In this document: positions 52,001 through 63,640 of the stretch, piece after piece | Numbering within the stretch: the stretch's first letter is position 1 | Layout of the letters: each line of letters opens with the position of its first letter | Source of the DNA: Symsagittifera roscoffensis | Lineage: Eukaryota > Xenacoelomorpha > Acoela > Convolutidae | Reading direction: 5' to 3' | Assembly: GCF_963678635.1 (NCBI RefSeq) | Contig: NW_026971689.1 | Span: 124,001-188,000, forward strand | Length of the DNA: 64,000 nt | Position numbers and translations under genes: made by a program | Notes under the pieces: generated by a model | Told to the model about the DNA's origin: nothing | Seen by the model: the letters and a program-made list of their open reading frames with translations, nothing else | Databases searched by the model: none

Positions 52001-52480
52001 CAGCACAAGTCTACAGAGGCTTCGACGAATCGATCAGGTCAAATTCCATTAACAGTTCGATTTCTTTTATGCATAGTCCTGACTTGTTTGGGGCCATATT
52101 CTACAAAAAGCAGCTATATATCAGCCTATAAGAAAACGTCTGTGTTCCGATTCAAAACCGCTCTGAGCCAGGCGAACTCCTTATCCGGTATTTTCCTCTT
52201 TTCGTGCTCTATTTTGGGTAGGATAGTCTTGTTTGATGCTAATTCAGTTTTCCGTTGGTCTCTCAGAAAAATTCGAGCAACCAAACAGCCCTTTGAATGC
52301 CTCTGGTTTCAATGAAAACAACATGTTTTATGACTTCAATTCATTTATCCTCTTCAATATGCATTCTTGGTTTGCATGTAAAGGACATTCAGTTACTTCA
52401 TAACTCTTAAAGCTTGATTTGACTTTAACCTAACGGTCCAATCTAGAAAAAATTGGCACTTTTGGTTGGTTAATCATGAT
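52001..52480 (-). pseudogene. pol: E2 copy 2 protease-RT linker and RT N-terminus
   Basis: Degenerate minus-strand sequence. IELLMEFDLIDSSKPL (about 52,020-52,070) and a VVMAKKK stretch match the RT entry. The remainder corresponds to copy 1 19,930-20,400 with stops in every frame. Confidence 0.45.
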
Positions 52481-52499
52481 ATTTTAAAAGGTTTCTTTT

Positions 52500-53235
52500 G
52501 ATACTCCCCCTCTGAGACCTTGATTCTAATCAACTGGTCGTTGAGATCAATCGTGACATCGATTTTGCGCACAAAATCTCTCCCTAGGATGGATTGGTCG
52601 GACTCGTCCCGATTCTCTACAAGCAGAAAACTCCTCCAAAAATGCTTTCCTCCTTGCTGCAGTGAGATGATTGTAATCCGGCCACAAAGAATGCGCCCTG
52701 ATTGCCCGCTGCCAGTCTGTTATTGGTCGGTATCAGAGCCGACCTGTCGAAGTCCATCTCAATCCAAGTGCCCACTGGCATGTCACTGACCAGTGCTCCG
52801 GTGTTTGGTAGTTTTTTCTTTCAGATATCTTTCACAACATATGTGGACTGCGTCCTGTTCAAACATGGCATTGTGTCCGATTCGTCTTAACTGAAGCTCT
52901 TCTCCACCCATGTAGAACTTGCCTACTTGATCACTTGCATCGGTTACGTGAGCTTTCGTGTAATTATTAATGCCGTCCACTTTCGTCAGATTCGTATATG
53001 GGCCATGGACTTCGATGTATTGTTCATCTAATTTCATGAGTGCCGGGCCACTTGTTGTTAGCAACGCTCTTACGGTCCTACAATCCAACTTGGAATATTC
53101 CTCTCTCAAGTAGTCCGCGTAGATGTCCTGGTGCACTAGCGTGATCTCGGACGGTTGACTTAAGCTCTTTACGACTTGATGGCCTGCGACCGATATGATC
53201 GCTCGCAGTGGAGTTCCATGGATAAGAATTGTCGT
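52500..53235 (-). pseudogene. pol: E2 copy 2 retropepsin-type protease
   Basis: Minus frame 52,783-53,136 contains DCRTVRALLTTSGPALMKLD. The ALL-TTSG position is where retropepsins have ALLD[ST]GA, so the catalytic Asp is lost, followed by the flap region. ESDQSILGRDFVRKIDV (about 52,540-52,600) is the C-terminal ILGRD motif. Copy 1 lacks the first half. Together the two copies define a protease of about 200 residues. Confidence 0.6.
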
Positions 53236-53708
53236 TTTATATTCAGTATCTATAAATTTACAAAAATAATGGAATTTAATCCATTAACAATGGATTATAA
53301 TCCTAGTAATTTTCATATCAATATCATTCATCTTAATAGACTATAATCGATTACATTCGATTAAAAATGGAATATAATCATTATTTTTTTTTAAATCAAT
53401 TTAATCCATTTTATTAGATTGTGATCAATTATAGTGTATTTTTTTAGAATAATTTCTGAAATTTGCAACTTGTTTTTCAAAAATATTTCATTCCTTGGTT
53501 TATGCAGCTGCTACGTATTCAGTCATAAATTTTTATTTTTCACATAAGATTTTGTTTTTTTAGGTTTTCTCTACTTTTTCTATACTACGTAACAAACATC
53601 ATTTAACGACCCTCTTCCCCAGTTTACCCCTCGTCAGATTACTTGTCGCCTCCTCCCCCACCCACATTACCCCCTCCTCACTTTACCCTCCCCTCTCCTC
53701 CCCCGCTT
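53236..53708. repeat. AT-rich plus polypyrimidine insertion inside E2 copy 2 protease
   Basis: Foreign to E2: copy 1 has no such sequence. The first 220 bp is built from short TAATCCATT/AATGGATTATAAT motifs, with an inverted repeat TAATCCATT-AAC-AATGGATTA at 53,277-53,297. The last 120 bp (about 53,585-53,705) is a C/T tract on the plus strand. No open frame. A small non-autonomous element or simple-repeat expansion is possible. Confidence 0.6.
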
Positions 53709-54243
53709 ATCTTGTCAAATGTCTTCCCCGAGATGACATTCAATTTTAGACCCTGATTCTTGGGTTCCAAATTGTCCCCTTCATTCGTTGCCTTGCTCAG
53801 ATTATCGAGTTTCTCGCGTAGCTCTATGTTATCTAACTCAGACCTTACGCACTGCACAACTTCCTTCGTGGCCAACTCTTGCTGAACGTTCTGTAATATT
53901 GTCCGTGCCGCTAGGCAAAAATCCACTTTGAGAGCACTTCATCAGGTAAGATCTTCACCTTATGGGTCGTAAGTGCGCCTTGTATCAGGTCTTTCTTCTG
54001 CGATTCGGCTTCATTCATCAGGCGTGCTCGGCTAGCCTTGACCCCTGAAAGTGCCTCTTCATTGCGATGATGCTTCATGTCCGCCACTGCATCCCAGAAT
54101 TGAATGCAATCCGACTTGAAATGTCCCTCTACATTGCAGAAGAAGCATCTCGGTCCATACTTCATTATGAGCCCTCTTATATACTCTTCGTCGTCCTCGT
54201 CAGTTACATCAACGTCGTCAAGAAAGTAGATTATCGACTCCAT
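53709..54243 (-). pseudogene. gag: E2 copy 2 gag C-terminus with intact second zinc knuckle
   Basis: Minus frame 53,911-54,243: YFLDDVDVTDEDDEEYIRGL, then CFFCNVEGHFKSDC, a perfect CX2CX4HX4C box (degenerate in copy 1), then IQFWDAVADMKHHRNEEA. Frame 53,678-53,926 carries the Glu-rich spacer ELREKLDNLSKATNEGDNLE and GLKLNVISGK leading into the protease. The first knuckle near 54,250 is lost by frameshift. Confidence 0.75.
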
Positions 54244-56201
54244 ATTTTGCTAGTAAGTAGAACTGAATGAAACATGGTGTCAACCTCCTCTAATCCATAA
54301 CGTCAAAAGGTCTATGCCAACTGGAGCTGGCGCCAGTGTTCGTTCCGATATAGCTGCCGTAAGTGCTGTAACAATGTTTCGCCCTTGGTTTTATCATCGC
54401 AACCATCGGGCGTGAACACTTGGTCTACCGATAATGTGAGGTGTGGTTCAACATGGTTTTTAGCTCATCTTTTTTACTCCATCCTTGAATTTTTAGGCAA
54501 CTGCCAAGTTCCGCTTCGAGATTGTCTCATGGGGTTTAATTCTCCTTCTGAGTGTTTCGAGGTCATTTAAAAATTTGAGTATGGATTCATTGTTTCTTTG
54601 AAGGCTTTTTTCAAATTTCACCATAGCCTGATATACCTCTACACCCGAGCCGAAACGACTCAGCAAGATGTCGAATGTTTTGCAAGCACAGACTCATTCA
54701 TAAGTCATTTTTGCCATCACACAGCTTAGGGCCGTACCTTTGAGTTGCTAGTCAGTGTGCTGCACTCCTGTTTCTTGGAGAGATTATACTCCTCAAAATG
54801 TTTTTTCATCGTCTCTATCCAGGTAATGATGCAGCCATCTGATTAATCCTTATAAGATTTCGGTATTTTGAGTGTCCTCCTTGACCTCTCTCCTCTCTCA
54901 GTTGACTCCGATAGTTTGGTGATGAATGATTCAAGAGATCGAGTCAAAGGCTAAAACATTCAAGAGTACATCGTCGTGTCCTGTGTGACGGTAGTCAAAT
55001 CTGGCACTGACCCGACTCATTTAATTGTCGGTAAACGTGCCCTGGCATGGCGTCCGCTTCTGGCGGGACCCGGAATCTTCAATCGACCGGGCTGCCCTGG
55101 GTCCCTCCCTATGTTCAGACTCAAAACTTATTCTTGATCTCGGCGGACTCGTATCCGTCACTCGCCTGACGCGAGTCCTCCATTGGAGCGGGATGTTTTT
55201 CTCGGTTGCTACAGATCAAGATATTTTCAAGCTTCCACATCATCAGGTCAACTTTGGCACCTAACCTTTTCTCCAGGATAGTCGTCGTATGAGCATAGGT
55301 GTAGCCATGATCGTTCAACAATTACTCAATCTATCTCGTCATCCTAATGTCTATTTCTTCTTACTCCTTGGGTTGCTAGCGCCAAGCTCGCAGCAAGAAC
55401 TGACCGGTGTTCTGAATCAGCTGGTCCTTATCGCCTCTCGCTTGTGACTTCACGTCCGTCAGCTCTTCTCTCAACCTTTCATGGCTTGCTGAGCTTTTTC
55501 TTCAGCTCGATCTATCCTCTTGGTCATATCCTAACACAGTTCTTCAGGTCCTGTCATTACACCGGCAAACATGTCGTTCACATCGCCAGCAGTTCCCAGC
55601 ACTGGAGTAAGACCCAGAGAAAATACGTCAATTGAGTTTGTACTCTGTGCTCGATGATGCACCCCCGTGTGATCATCGACATCATCAGCCTATTGGTTGT
55701 CGAGGATGATCTCATTGTTATCCCATCTGACATCGGTCTGGTTGGTGATTTGGAAAACGCTATCTTGCTCTTCTCTCATGTCGGGCTAGGTGTAAAGTCC
55801 ACATCCGATTGCACCAGCCCCGGATGAACATAGCCAGAAGTCAATCCATCAGTTTGGCGCGACGTCATGCCCTCATCGTATAGCAAGCTTTTTGCCTTTG
55901 AAGTTGGTTGCTCTTCCCTGGGATTTGTGCTCGAGATTATCGCGTTCGTGCCGTGTTTGACCAGCAGATAGGATTGTTCCTTCCTCCGACTATTGCTCAT
56001 GGACTCCTGTTTGGACGTCCCCTTGAACAGCCGTTCCTCTCGTGCACTCACCTCGGAACGATCCGGGGTCTCTTCAGTTTTATCGATCACTTCCCGCTCA
56101 AAGTCCTCTTCTGGCTCCTCCAGGTCTGCGTGATAGTTGTGGTAAGGACGGGTCTGCGTTTGCTCCCCTTCCTCGAAGGTGTCAGTTTGTGTCGCGTTCA
56201 C
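54244..56201 (-). pseudogene. gag: E2 copy 2 gag N-terminal and middle parts
   Basis: Minus frames 55,776-56,201 (FEEGEQTQTRPYHNYHADLE, SEVSAREERLFKGTSKQES, SGYVHPGLVQSDVDFTPSP) and 55,121-55,321 (TILEKRLGAKVDLMMWKLEN). They equal copy 3 (34,366-36,100) closely. The capsid part at 54,300-55,000 is degenerate, counterpart of 18,495-19,000. Confidence 0.65.
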
Positions 56202-56640
56202 AATAAGTCAGCTTAAGTTGCACACCAGGTCTGCCTAGTGTTAAGCTAATACTAACTTCACTCACATACTTATTGTAACAAAGTTAGTGTATCACGAAGT
56301 TTTCTAAGATATTATAAGCAACACACAAAACACACTTGATAATAAAATAACACTTTCCTATGGGTGACATCGATCTTTCAACTAGTATCATTTTACCACC
56401 ATAGGCGCATCAAATCACTGCTATGTTTAAAATCAGACAATTTTTCTTTAGAAAAGAGCAGCGATGGCTTAAGTAACACATACAAAAACTTGGTTTTCAA
56501 AAAATAATTTTTTCCTGATTGGAACACTCCAAACGAACGAAGTCCAGGACAGCGTCTTCTCAAGTGAATGTGTCTTACCTGATACGCTCACCGAGGTCTT
56601 CTTTTATGTGTTCCCGGATTGCTATGTCAACTTGATCATT
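56202..56640 (-). other. E2 copy 2 leader, truncated
   Basis: No gene. One leader repeat with the complement of GAAGACCTCGGTGAG (GT at 56,590-56,591). It ends in TTCCCGGATTGCT and joins E1 leader unit U2, the same junction as in copy 3. Confidence 0.6.
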
Positions 56641-56862
56641 GATTTTATTTTAGCGTTCCCTATTTTTTCAGTTGATTGTTCCTTAGCGTTTATGTGGTTG
56701 AATTTGCCTAAATGTTTATAAACTAACTAAGACAACGTGTCCTCCTTGTCATGATGGTCCTCTATGTAGTCATAAACAATGATGATTAAGCTAATTGTGC
56801 ATGAATATCATATTACATAATGATTTGTTCTTCAATCATAAGTCCTAATTTAATCTCAATCG
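56641..56862 (-). mobile_element. E1-E fragment: leader unit U2 tail and U3 start
   Basis: Matches 12,571-12,830 (TTGTTCCTTAGCGTTTATG, then TTATAAACTAACTAAGACAA and GATGATTAAGCTAATTGTGC). It is cut at about 56,862 by the E3 LTR. Confidence 0.6.
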
Positions 56863-57717
56863 ATGATTGAGAATCAAAAATTGATCATTATGAACAATAA
56901 TGCAAACTCAAACGGCGCTATTTAGCGCAATCATTAGGGCTATCCGCTTGTGCGATCATCTCATATCATCAACAGTAAAGCTGATGGTGAGTCTGAACAT
57001 CAATCAGTTATAGCAAACCCCACTTTTTCTCAGATGGCTAGATGGAGAACAATCGTCAGCCCAATTATCACCACGAATATCTACTCGGAAACTCGCAAAG
57101 GCGACTCGAAGTCAGTTTTTCGCAGGAACTTGAAGTCAGACCAATCTTGAGCAAATTGAACCACCAATAAGTCTCGAAAACACGCAATTGGCCCAATTAT
57201 TGATTTTTTTCGTATCAATAAAACATCGAGTATCAGGAGTATCAACAATCGTTTGCTTTTAGCCCACCAAAATTGCTCGATCATTCATCAACAGTCAGAG
57301 AAACATATTCTCGTTTTCTAAAGTCATACTGAAAAGCAGCTACTTCAAACTACCAAAGGCATGGTAAGAGAGATGTTGGCGCAGTTTCTATCCACGTGTA
57401 ATTTTAAAGGATCGTCAGCCCCAAAGTTTCGAATTGAAGTTTAAACTATCTCAGTCCTTGTATCTCGGAACGTAGGCTACTAAACTTTAGTATCAACTGC
57501 CATTTAATTTCAAACGTTGAAAATCATTCAAAAAACCGAACGTAATAGTCTAATATGAATGAAGAGTAATTGAGATTTGCAGATATAAGAGAAAGATTAA
57601 GATCGGTATTAGACTAAGAAGTTGCACGAATCTATCGGGTCGAAATTAAGATAGAGTGAAGAGCAGACAGTGTTCCCTATCTGAAATTAACCTATGAGTT
57701 AACCTTAGAGCATAACT
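56863..57717 (+). repeat. E3 5' LTR (probable)
   Basis: A second, partial copy exists at 33,895-34,312 and both end at the same sequence (GAGCATAACTCA / GAACGTAACTCA), which directly precedes the primer-site candidate; this supports the right LTR boundary. The left boundary (TGATTGAGAATC at about 56,863) is where E1 unit U3 is lost and is uncertain. No gene. Confidence 0.55.
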
Positions 57718-57721
57718 CATC

Positions 57722-57744
57722 TGGTGCGACCAAAAATCTCGAAC
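57722..57744 (+). other. E3 primer binding site candidate
   Basis: TGGTGCGACC...CTCGAAC. Starting with TGG a few bases after the LTR end and containing the complement of a TTCGA T-loop, it looks like a tRNA 3' end but is one base short of standard spacing. tRNA identity not assigned. Confidence 0.35.
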
Positions 57745-59013
57745 AAGACCTTAAAAAAATTTAGCTAAGAACTAACAAAATAGATTAGAATTAGACAAGA
57801 CATTTTCAAACTCTTACCCGACAATAACTTAATTGAAATGTATCTACGACTCAATAGATCAGAGCGACTATTCCGAACAGTACGAGATCTACTCGGTATT
57901 GGAAGAAGACCTCGGGCAAAAGACGACATATGACTACGAAGAAACTTACCATTAAGTTTCATGGTCGTACGGTAAAAGCCAGCACAAACTTTTGTATTTG
58001 GAACCTGATTAGCAAGGAAAATAGATTTTCGTTTGCAAACATATACTCCTTGAAGATCAATTTTCAATGATCATTAAAGGCGCTTAACCTATTATTGTAC
58101 CATAACGACTGATAAAAACGTATCGAGCCGTTCCTTCCAAACTGCAGTAAAATTAAAAAAATATATCTTGAAAAAATAATTATTCAAAAATAAAAATGAA
58201 AATTAGTAAGTATACACACAATTTGTAAGTATATATAAATATATAAGTCATCACATCATATCCAGCTTCATCACCTAAACATAAAAGCAAACCATAAAAC
58301 CACTAACATCATCCGAAACTATTTTTTTTATTAAACTTAAAATCATTTTTAAAGGCCTATCCTAAAATTTACTTTCATTTAACTTAAATTTATTTAAATT
58401 AAAAACATATCATCAGGGCTTTCCTTGGATCTGAATTAAACTTTAAACTTAAACAAATTTATATCCTGATCACTAAGGTTTATCCTTGGATCAATAGAAC
58501 AAGTTTGATCACCCCCATCCATTTATTAAGTGTCTAACGACCTCAAACGTCGATTCACTACCAGACCCTTTCTTAGACCCAGGACTAATAGAAATGTTTA
58601 TAAAAAAACTAACCATTCTAATTAGGATAAACGGTGAAGAACTTCGGTTATTCATCCTTCACTCGACCCCCCAACTTACCTGACCCAGGCTAATACGTAA
58701 ACTTAGTAAGTTTAAAATAGTATCTAATGAACTACTTGCGTTCTAATTATACCTGAACTTTGTGGATCGATTTACTATTCTCCAACCCTTGAACACAAAC
58801 ATTTCCCCTAAGTGAGATTAAGTAAATTAACACCTTAACTTAGACTAGTCACGAGAAAGAAAGATTCATTCTTCGGAATCGATTTCTACTTTTCTCTCTA
58901 ACCCTGAATAAAAGACCAAAGTTAAGCTAACCACAAAATTTTAAGAACTAACAGTCTAGGGTATTAAAATCACTAATAACAATCTTGCACCCATCATCCT
59001 AAACCTTACGTCA
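57745..59013 (+). other. E3 leader
   Basis: No gene supported. AT-rich. Contains an AT dinucleotide-rich stretch (58,220-58,245) and two imperfect repeats about 65 bp apart around CAGGGCTTTCCTTGGATC (58,416) and AAGGTTTATCCTTGGATC (58,480). The minus-strand frame at 57,765-58,067 has no conserved support. Confidence 0.45.
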
Positions 59014-59461
59014 TTGAAGAGTTTAGGAAATAAACAAACATTTGTTCTACACAATTGTGAAATCAACAAGAAAAAATACAATCTCGTAATCACTCCACTT
59101 AAACAAACAATAGGAAATATTCGAACAAAAAGACAAACAATAAGAAGAAACAATTTAAGCAAACAAAGACAAATTACACGAAAAAGATTTTCAAAGCGAA
59201 GAAACGCGGTCTCCAAATCAGAAACCAGTAACTTAGATGAACTTTACAAACTCAAAGACTCAGTAAGAAAAATACTCAGTTATGGATCAATTGTATTTTT
59301 CTGACTCAGAAACTACATCACATTCATCAATACAAGGAAAACAAAGGATACAAAAGACATACAAAAACAAACCAGTACGTCTATACAATTGGAATCAACC
59401 AATCAAACACATTGAACATTATGCATTAACAGTCATAAAACACAGAACTGGACCAAAGTGA
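59014..59461 (+). pseudogene. gag: E3 gag N-terminus (basic and acidic pieces)
   Basis: Frame 59,014-59,304, opening with TTG, is Lys/Arg-rich (TKRQTIRRNNLSKQRQITRK, RFSKRRNAVSKSE). A second frame with a true ATG at 59,282 reads MDQLYFSDSETTSHSS and ends at 59,461; only 59 codons. Either could be the Gag start; the overlap suggests one frameshifted protein. Confidence 0.4.
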
Positions 59462-59657
59462 AGAAAGTCAAGACAACAACTCTGTCTTCCCATTTCTAAT
59501 TCACTAACTGATGATAGAGGACAATAACATTTTTGCCAAAACTTAATTGCAAATTTATTTGAACAAGGAAATTGCCCATGCAAAACAGAATTTCTAGAAA
59601 AAAAATAATAGGCAAACTATCGATCATTATTTAAAAAGTTGTTAAAAAAATCATTTT

Positions 59658-60610
59658 TTGGAAATATGTAACCTAACACAACAGTATGGCATTTATACCA
59701 TAGAAAAAAGTACAAAAAACAAATTTCATGATAAATTTCTCATTCAAACAGACAAAATCGATATAGAAATTCCAAAAGTACTCACAGAATACATAAAAAA
59801 CATACAACATCAAAACTCACACAGAGCGAATTCAATATTTACTAAACAAGTATTTGCAAAAATCTATAGTTATTTATCTATACTGGAAAAACATAAATCC
59901 AAAAAAATTCACCAGTTCAAACATCTAGACACACGACTGTAAGAAATGAGATTGCAGCATTTTCAGAATTTTTAAGCGCAATCCAAGAAAACTTATCAAA
60001 CAATGAAGTCTCACAAAATGCTAAACATGATCTACAAAAAAACTTAGCATAGTTTATTATCGATTCTTTTACACATAAAATCGATTTATTTTCACCGGCA
60101 AGAAAAAACTTTAGACTTACAAGGACAAACAATGACACTGTCTTATCAGAACAATCAGATTATGTCTGGGATCCCGATTGATCTCATCCCTCATTTTTGA
60201 ACATACCAATAGACATCTCAAGTCAAGCAATTAACAAAAACTCTATTCACAAAGACTACGTAAAAATAATTGCACTCACAATAGACGCAACACTTTTAAA
60301 CTATAGTTCATTTATACCTAATAGAAGAGGAAATAATAGTTCAAACTCAACTATCGTACAACAGGAAAATCTAAACGGATCTAGAAACCTTTCTCAACAA
60401 GATATTCAACCACCATCACATTTCGTAAATGAAGAAATAGTCGAAACAATAGTAACAACCCAAAAACAAAGTATTTCACTAATTCTTCCAGACCTTACAA
60501 CGCAAAAACATAAAAATCCAAAATTACCACAGACAATATCACAATCCACGGTTAAACCTCTGTTGTTCCAAAATAATCACATATGGGTTATCAAACATTT
60601 AGACCAATGA
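59658..60610 (+). pseudogene. gag: E3 gag, N-terminal half
   Basis: Frame 59,658-59,942 (TEYIKNIQHQNSHRANSIFT) and, after a gap with RNEIAAFSEFLSAIQENLSN in another frame, 60,197-60,610 (KDYVKIIALTIDATLLNYSS, then a Gln/Ser-rich end). Predicted helical. The region is assigned to gag because it precedes the capsid and knuckle without another start. Confidence 0.5.
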
Positions 60611-60746
60611 CGAAAACAACGCAAAAACGAAAATCATTCAACAGAAACTATTTCGCAGAACACAACTATAATTATGTCAATGGACCACAAACAACTCACC
60701 CATCCCCTTCCGAATAAACACGCAAAATCAATTATTCTCACAAAGA

Positions 60747-61109
60747 TTGTCAAAATCGGTAAATTTTCATGACTATCCACATACCTCACAAGAAAAAAGT
60801 GAAAATTACCCATTTTTCCAACAAAAAAGAACTAAACAACAAACAGCGTATTATATAACTAATTATTTGTCACCAGATGATGACGACTACTGTCAACCAG
60901 ATATTTTTTCAAGTGTACAAGAATCTCGACGAAACCATGCATCTCAAAAAACAAATTTTTACCCACAAAACTCAGCTGGTACACAAAATCATCAACCATT
61001 ACAAATGCAAGAACCAATTAGTACGCAAACATATCAATCAATACAGATACAAAGACCTGTCAGTACACATTCTTATTAACCAACACAAATGCAAAATGAA
61101 ATTCCGTTA
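60747..61109 (+). pseudogene. gag: E3 gag, Gln-rich spacer with 42-bp repeats
   Basis: Frame 60,747-61,079: SPDDDDYCQPDIFSSVQESR then a Gln-rich part. Three 42-bp (14-codon) units start at 60,984, 61,026 and 61,068, pattern Q..Q..Q.Q.P.ST. The third is partial and contains the stop. Confidence 0.55.
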
Positions 61110-61248
61110 CCATATTATTTACAACAAAATGAAACAAATAAAAGTCAACTTAAACTTTTCACAAATAACAAATGCCGCAGAATCAATACAAATGACAATA
61201 AATCCCTACCTAATGGGTGGATAGTCAAAAACATCAAATAAACCATTA

Positions 61249-61830
61249 ATGGTTTTCACATACACATACCCTGCGTATTCCGTAGAAGGTTATTTAAATG
61301 CAGTCACAGCAAATTCAATTTTGAATATTGGACCTGAACCAATAAATACACCACTTCATCAAAATTGGATACATAGACGCACAGCATTAATCCAAACAAC
61401 ACTTGATGGCGCAGCTCAAAAATGGTTTTCAGTTTCACCTTTAGAAATGAAATCTGATTGGAAAGAAATTACACAAAATTTATTGATTCTGAAAGAAACA
61501 AATAACATCAAAGAGTTCTTCGTATAAAAATTCGTAGATTACCAAACGAAACAATCAAACAATTAGCAGTTAGAATTGAAACACTAGTTCGAAAAGCATA
61601 TTCATTTGATACTGTTGATTACAAAAACACAAAAATGACAGAAATCATAATGATGACTCTAACACCTCAATTAGGAAAAAAAGCAATAAAAAAGAGAGCA
61701 TCACATCCTTTCTCAATTCGAGAACCTGATTTAGATTTCAGAAAACTAGTTGAAAAACTAGAAAAAGCGGAAATCACAATGAAACTCAAAGAAACAAAGA
61801 ATCTTAAACTACAATACCTTAATTGAAACT
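61249..61830 (+). pseudogene. gag: E3 gag, capsid-like block
   Basis: Frame 61,249-61,527: YSVEGYLNAVTANSILNIGP, LHQNWIHRRTALIQTTLDGA, AQKWFSVSPLEMKSDWKEIT, the classic retrotransposon-gag pattern (A...L.G.A..WF...). A frameshift near 61,527 leads to IRRLPNETIKQLAVRIETLV (61,540-61,600) and the frame 61,635-61,826 with MTLTPQLGKKAIKKRASHP. This packages the element RNA in related elements. Confidence 0.75.
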
Positions 61831-61901
61831 AAACAAATACTACACACATAATTAACATACATGATTCAGGCGTAGATTTATCAGCAAAAATCAATGAAAT
61901 T

Positions 61902-62285
61902 TTGAACATCCATGAGAAAAAAACAATACTTAAGGGCAAACCATCTTCCAAAAGTGGTGTAAGTGTTGCCGAAGATACGGACACAGCATTGCCGAGTGTC
62001 GATAAAAACTGCAAGATAATCAAAATAAACCACAAATGTATAAAGAACCAACTAAATCATTTTATCAGTACACGAAAAAAGACCAAAATTTACCAAATAA
62101 AAAAAAATTCAAACCATCAAAGACCCGACAACAATCACTATCAAAACAGATCACGAGATAACTCGCAAAATAGAATTTCAAACATTAATAATCAACGAAT
62201 GAGCTATTCCTTTTCCCCTCATAGAAATAACAACCGTTACCCCAATTCCCTAGATAAGTATAGAAGTTTTACACCAAAACAATAA
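61902..62285 (+). pseudogene. gag: E3 gag, zinc knuckle and basic tail
   Basis: At 61,958-61,999 the codons spell CKCCRRYGHSIAEC, a perfect CX2CX4HX4C box, in a frame two bases off the open frame that begins at 61,902. A stop follows one codon after the last Cys. The downstream Asn/Lys/Gln-rich tail (NNHYQNRSRDNSQNR in the 61,902 frame) is basic. Confidence 0.75.
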
Positions 62286-62289
62286 AGGC

Positions 62290-62876
62290 AAATTAATCAA
62301 GTACAAACAACTGAAGAAACAAATTCAGACCCCCTAGTATTGATACAACAGAAAGTACTGATTTACAATTAAATGACACTAACTATGAATCAACAGACAG
62401 CGAAAGCGATACAGATAACACTATCTCAGTTAATATGATAATAGTTGAAAATGACTACGAACCTATCATATATGAACAACCCTTCAGTTCACACATTTAC
62501 AAAAATCAATTGGAACTTCTTCATGATTATTACACTAGACCTACTTGTAATAATGTATCAGTTACAAAGGAAGAAATGGAAATAACACTGTAACTAAATC
62601 CGAAAAAAACAATGCCAACGTACAAACCACATTTATCAAAATATACAAAACGAACAACCAAGAAAAAAATTTGGACAATCCCAGTTCTTTTGGAAAGTCC
62701 AAAAAGTAACGAATTTCAACCACAGGATCTTGAGATAGATTTTATAATATTTTTTAAAATTATCATTAATATACCCACTTGGAGTGAAATAAAAACATTA
62801 CATACCCCTGAATACCATTAATAAACCCACTTGGAATGAAATCAAAACATTACATACCCATGGAGACCATTAATAC
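62290..62876 (+). pseudogene. pol: E3 gag-pol junction and protease N-terminus
   Basis: An acidic segment (NYESTDSESDTDNTIS, about 62,385-62,430) leads to frame 62,612-62,821, IWTIPVLLESPKSNEFQPQD and LEIDFIIFFKIIINIPTWSE. The position of the aspartic-protease triad, just before NIPTW, reads FFKI, so no D[ST]G is present. A 52-bp tandem duplication (62,773-62,824 and 62,825-62,876) repeats the TWSEIKTLH codons. Confidence 0.5.
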
Positions 62877-63640
62877 CCATGAAAACAGCCCGTAAGTTAG
62901 CAACAGCTTAAGGATCAACATTAGTTAACTATGGAAATATTCAACTTTTCCTTGCCCACTAGAACTATGGGACAAAAAAAATTTGAACAAACCATTTAAA
63001 CAAACATTTCACATAACAAATATAAAACACAATGTCAATGGAGTACCGTTTGTAACTAAATATATTCCAAAAAAAAAACATTTTAAATAGTAAAATCCAT
63101 ATAAAAGACAAGCATACAAGAATGAAAACCAAAGCCTTAACATTCTTTCAAAGATTAAACAAACAACCACCAATTTTCTCCAAAAATTACGTTACTTATA
63201 ATCAGGAACGAAAATAACTGAAACCACTATCAGGAGATGTATAAAAATTTTCAATAAAACACGTTCAGCAGTATGATAAAAATCAAAACAAACAACAACT
63301 TTTCATGTCAGACCTTAAGTTTGAACCCATTCATAATTTTTTTTCGAATAAAAATTTCATCCTTAGAATACATGAAAAACTCAAACTCCGATATTATTTC
63401 ATTACACGTATATAATATTTCACCATACCAAATGACATTACCTCTAGGATTTTTAGGATATTGTGAATTAAATGCTACAACTTCACCCACAAATGAAGTA
63501 GCATTTCGAGTCAGTAAAATATGCCAATACTAGATATTTGTCAATCAACAATTCTTGATGAAGAATTATCAATAAATAATATAATAAGCAGCAAACAAAT
63601 ACTTCACGAAAACACCACACTTTAAACCAACGTTTAAAAT
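62877..63640 (+). pseudogene. pol: E3 protease C-terminus and linker to RT
   Basis: Fragments in several frames: KLATA-GSTLVNYG-like at about 62,895-62,935, frame 63,273-63,533 with NISPYQMTLPLGFLGYCELN and TTSPTNEVAFRVSKI, then LDICQSTILDEELSINNII near 63,532-63,580. The YQMTLPLG.LGYCE segment looks like the protease-RT spacer. Assigned by position. Confidence 0.45.

Larger units (their letters stand above)
37877..56640 (-). mobile_element. E2 copy 2, inverted giant LTR element
   Basis: Same layout as copy 1 but on the minus strand: leader (56,640), gag, protease, RT, RNase H, linker, integrase, acidic part, macrodomain-like block, ORF3, LTR (37,877). It retains the protease N-terminal half and the first part of ORF3 that copy 1 lacks, and lacks the 5' LTR and minisatellite. 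A 0.47-kb AT-rich/polypyrimidine insertion splits the protease. All frames are broken. Confidence 0.8.
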
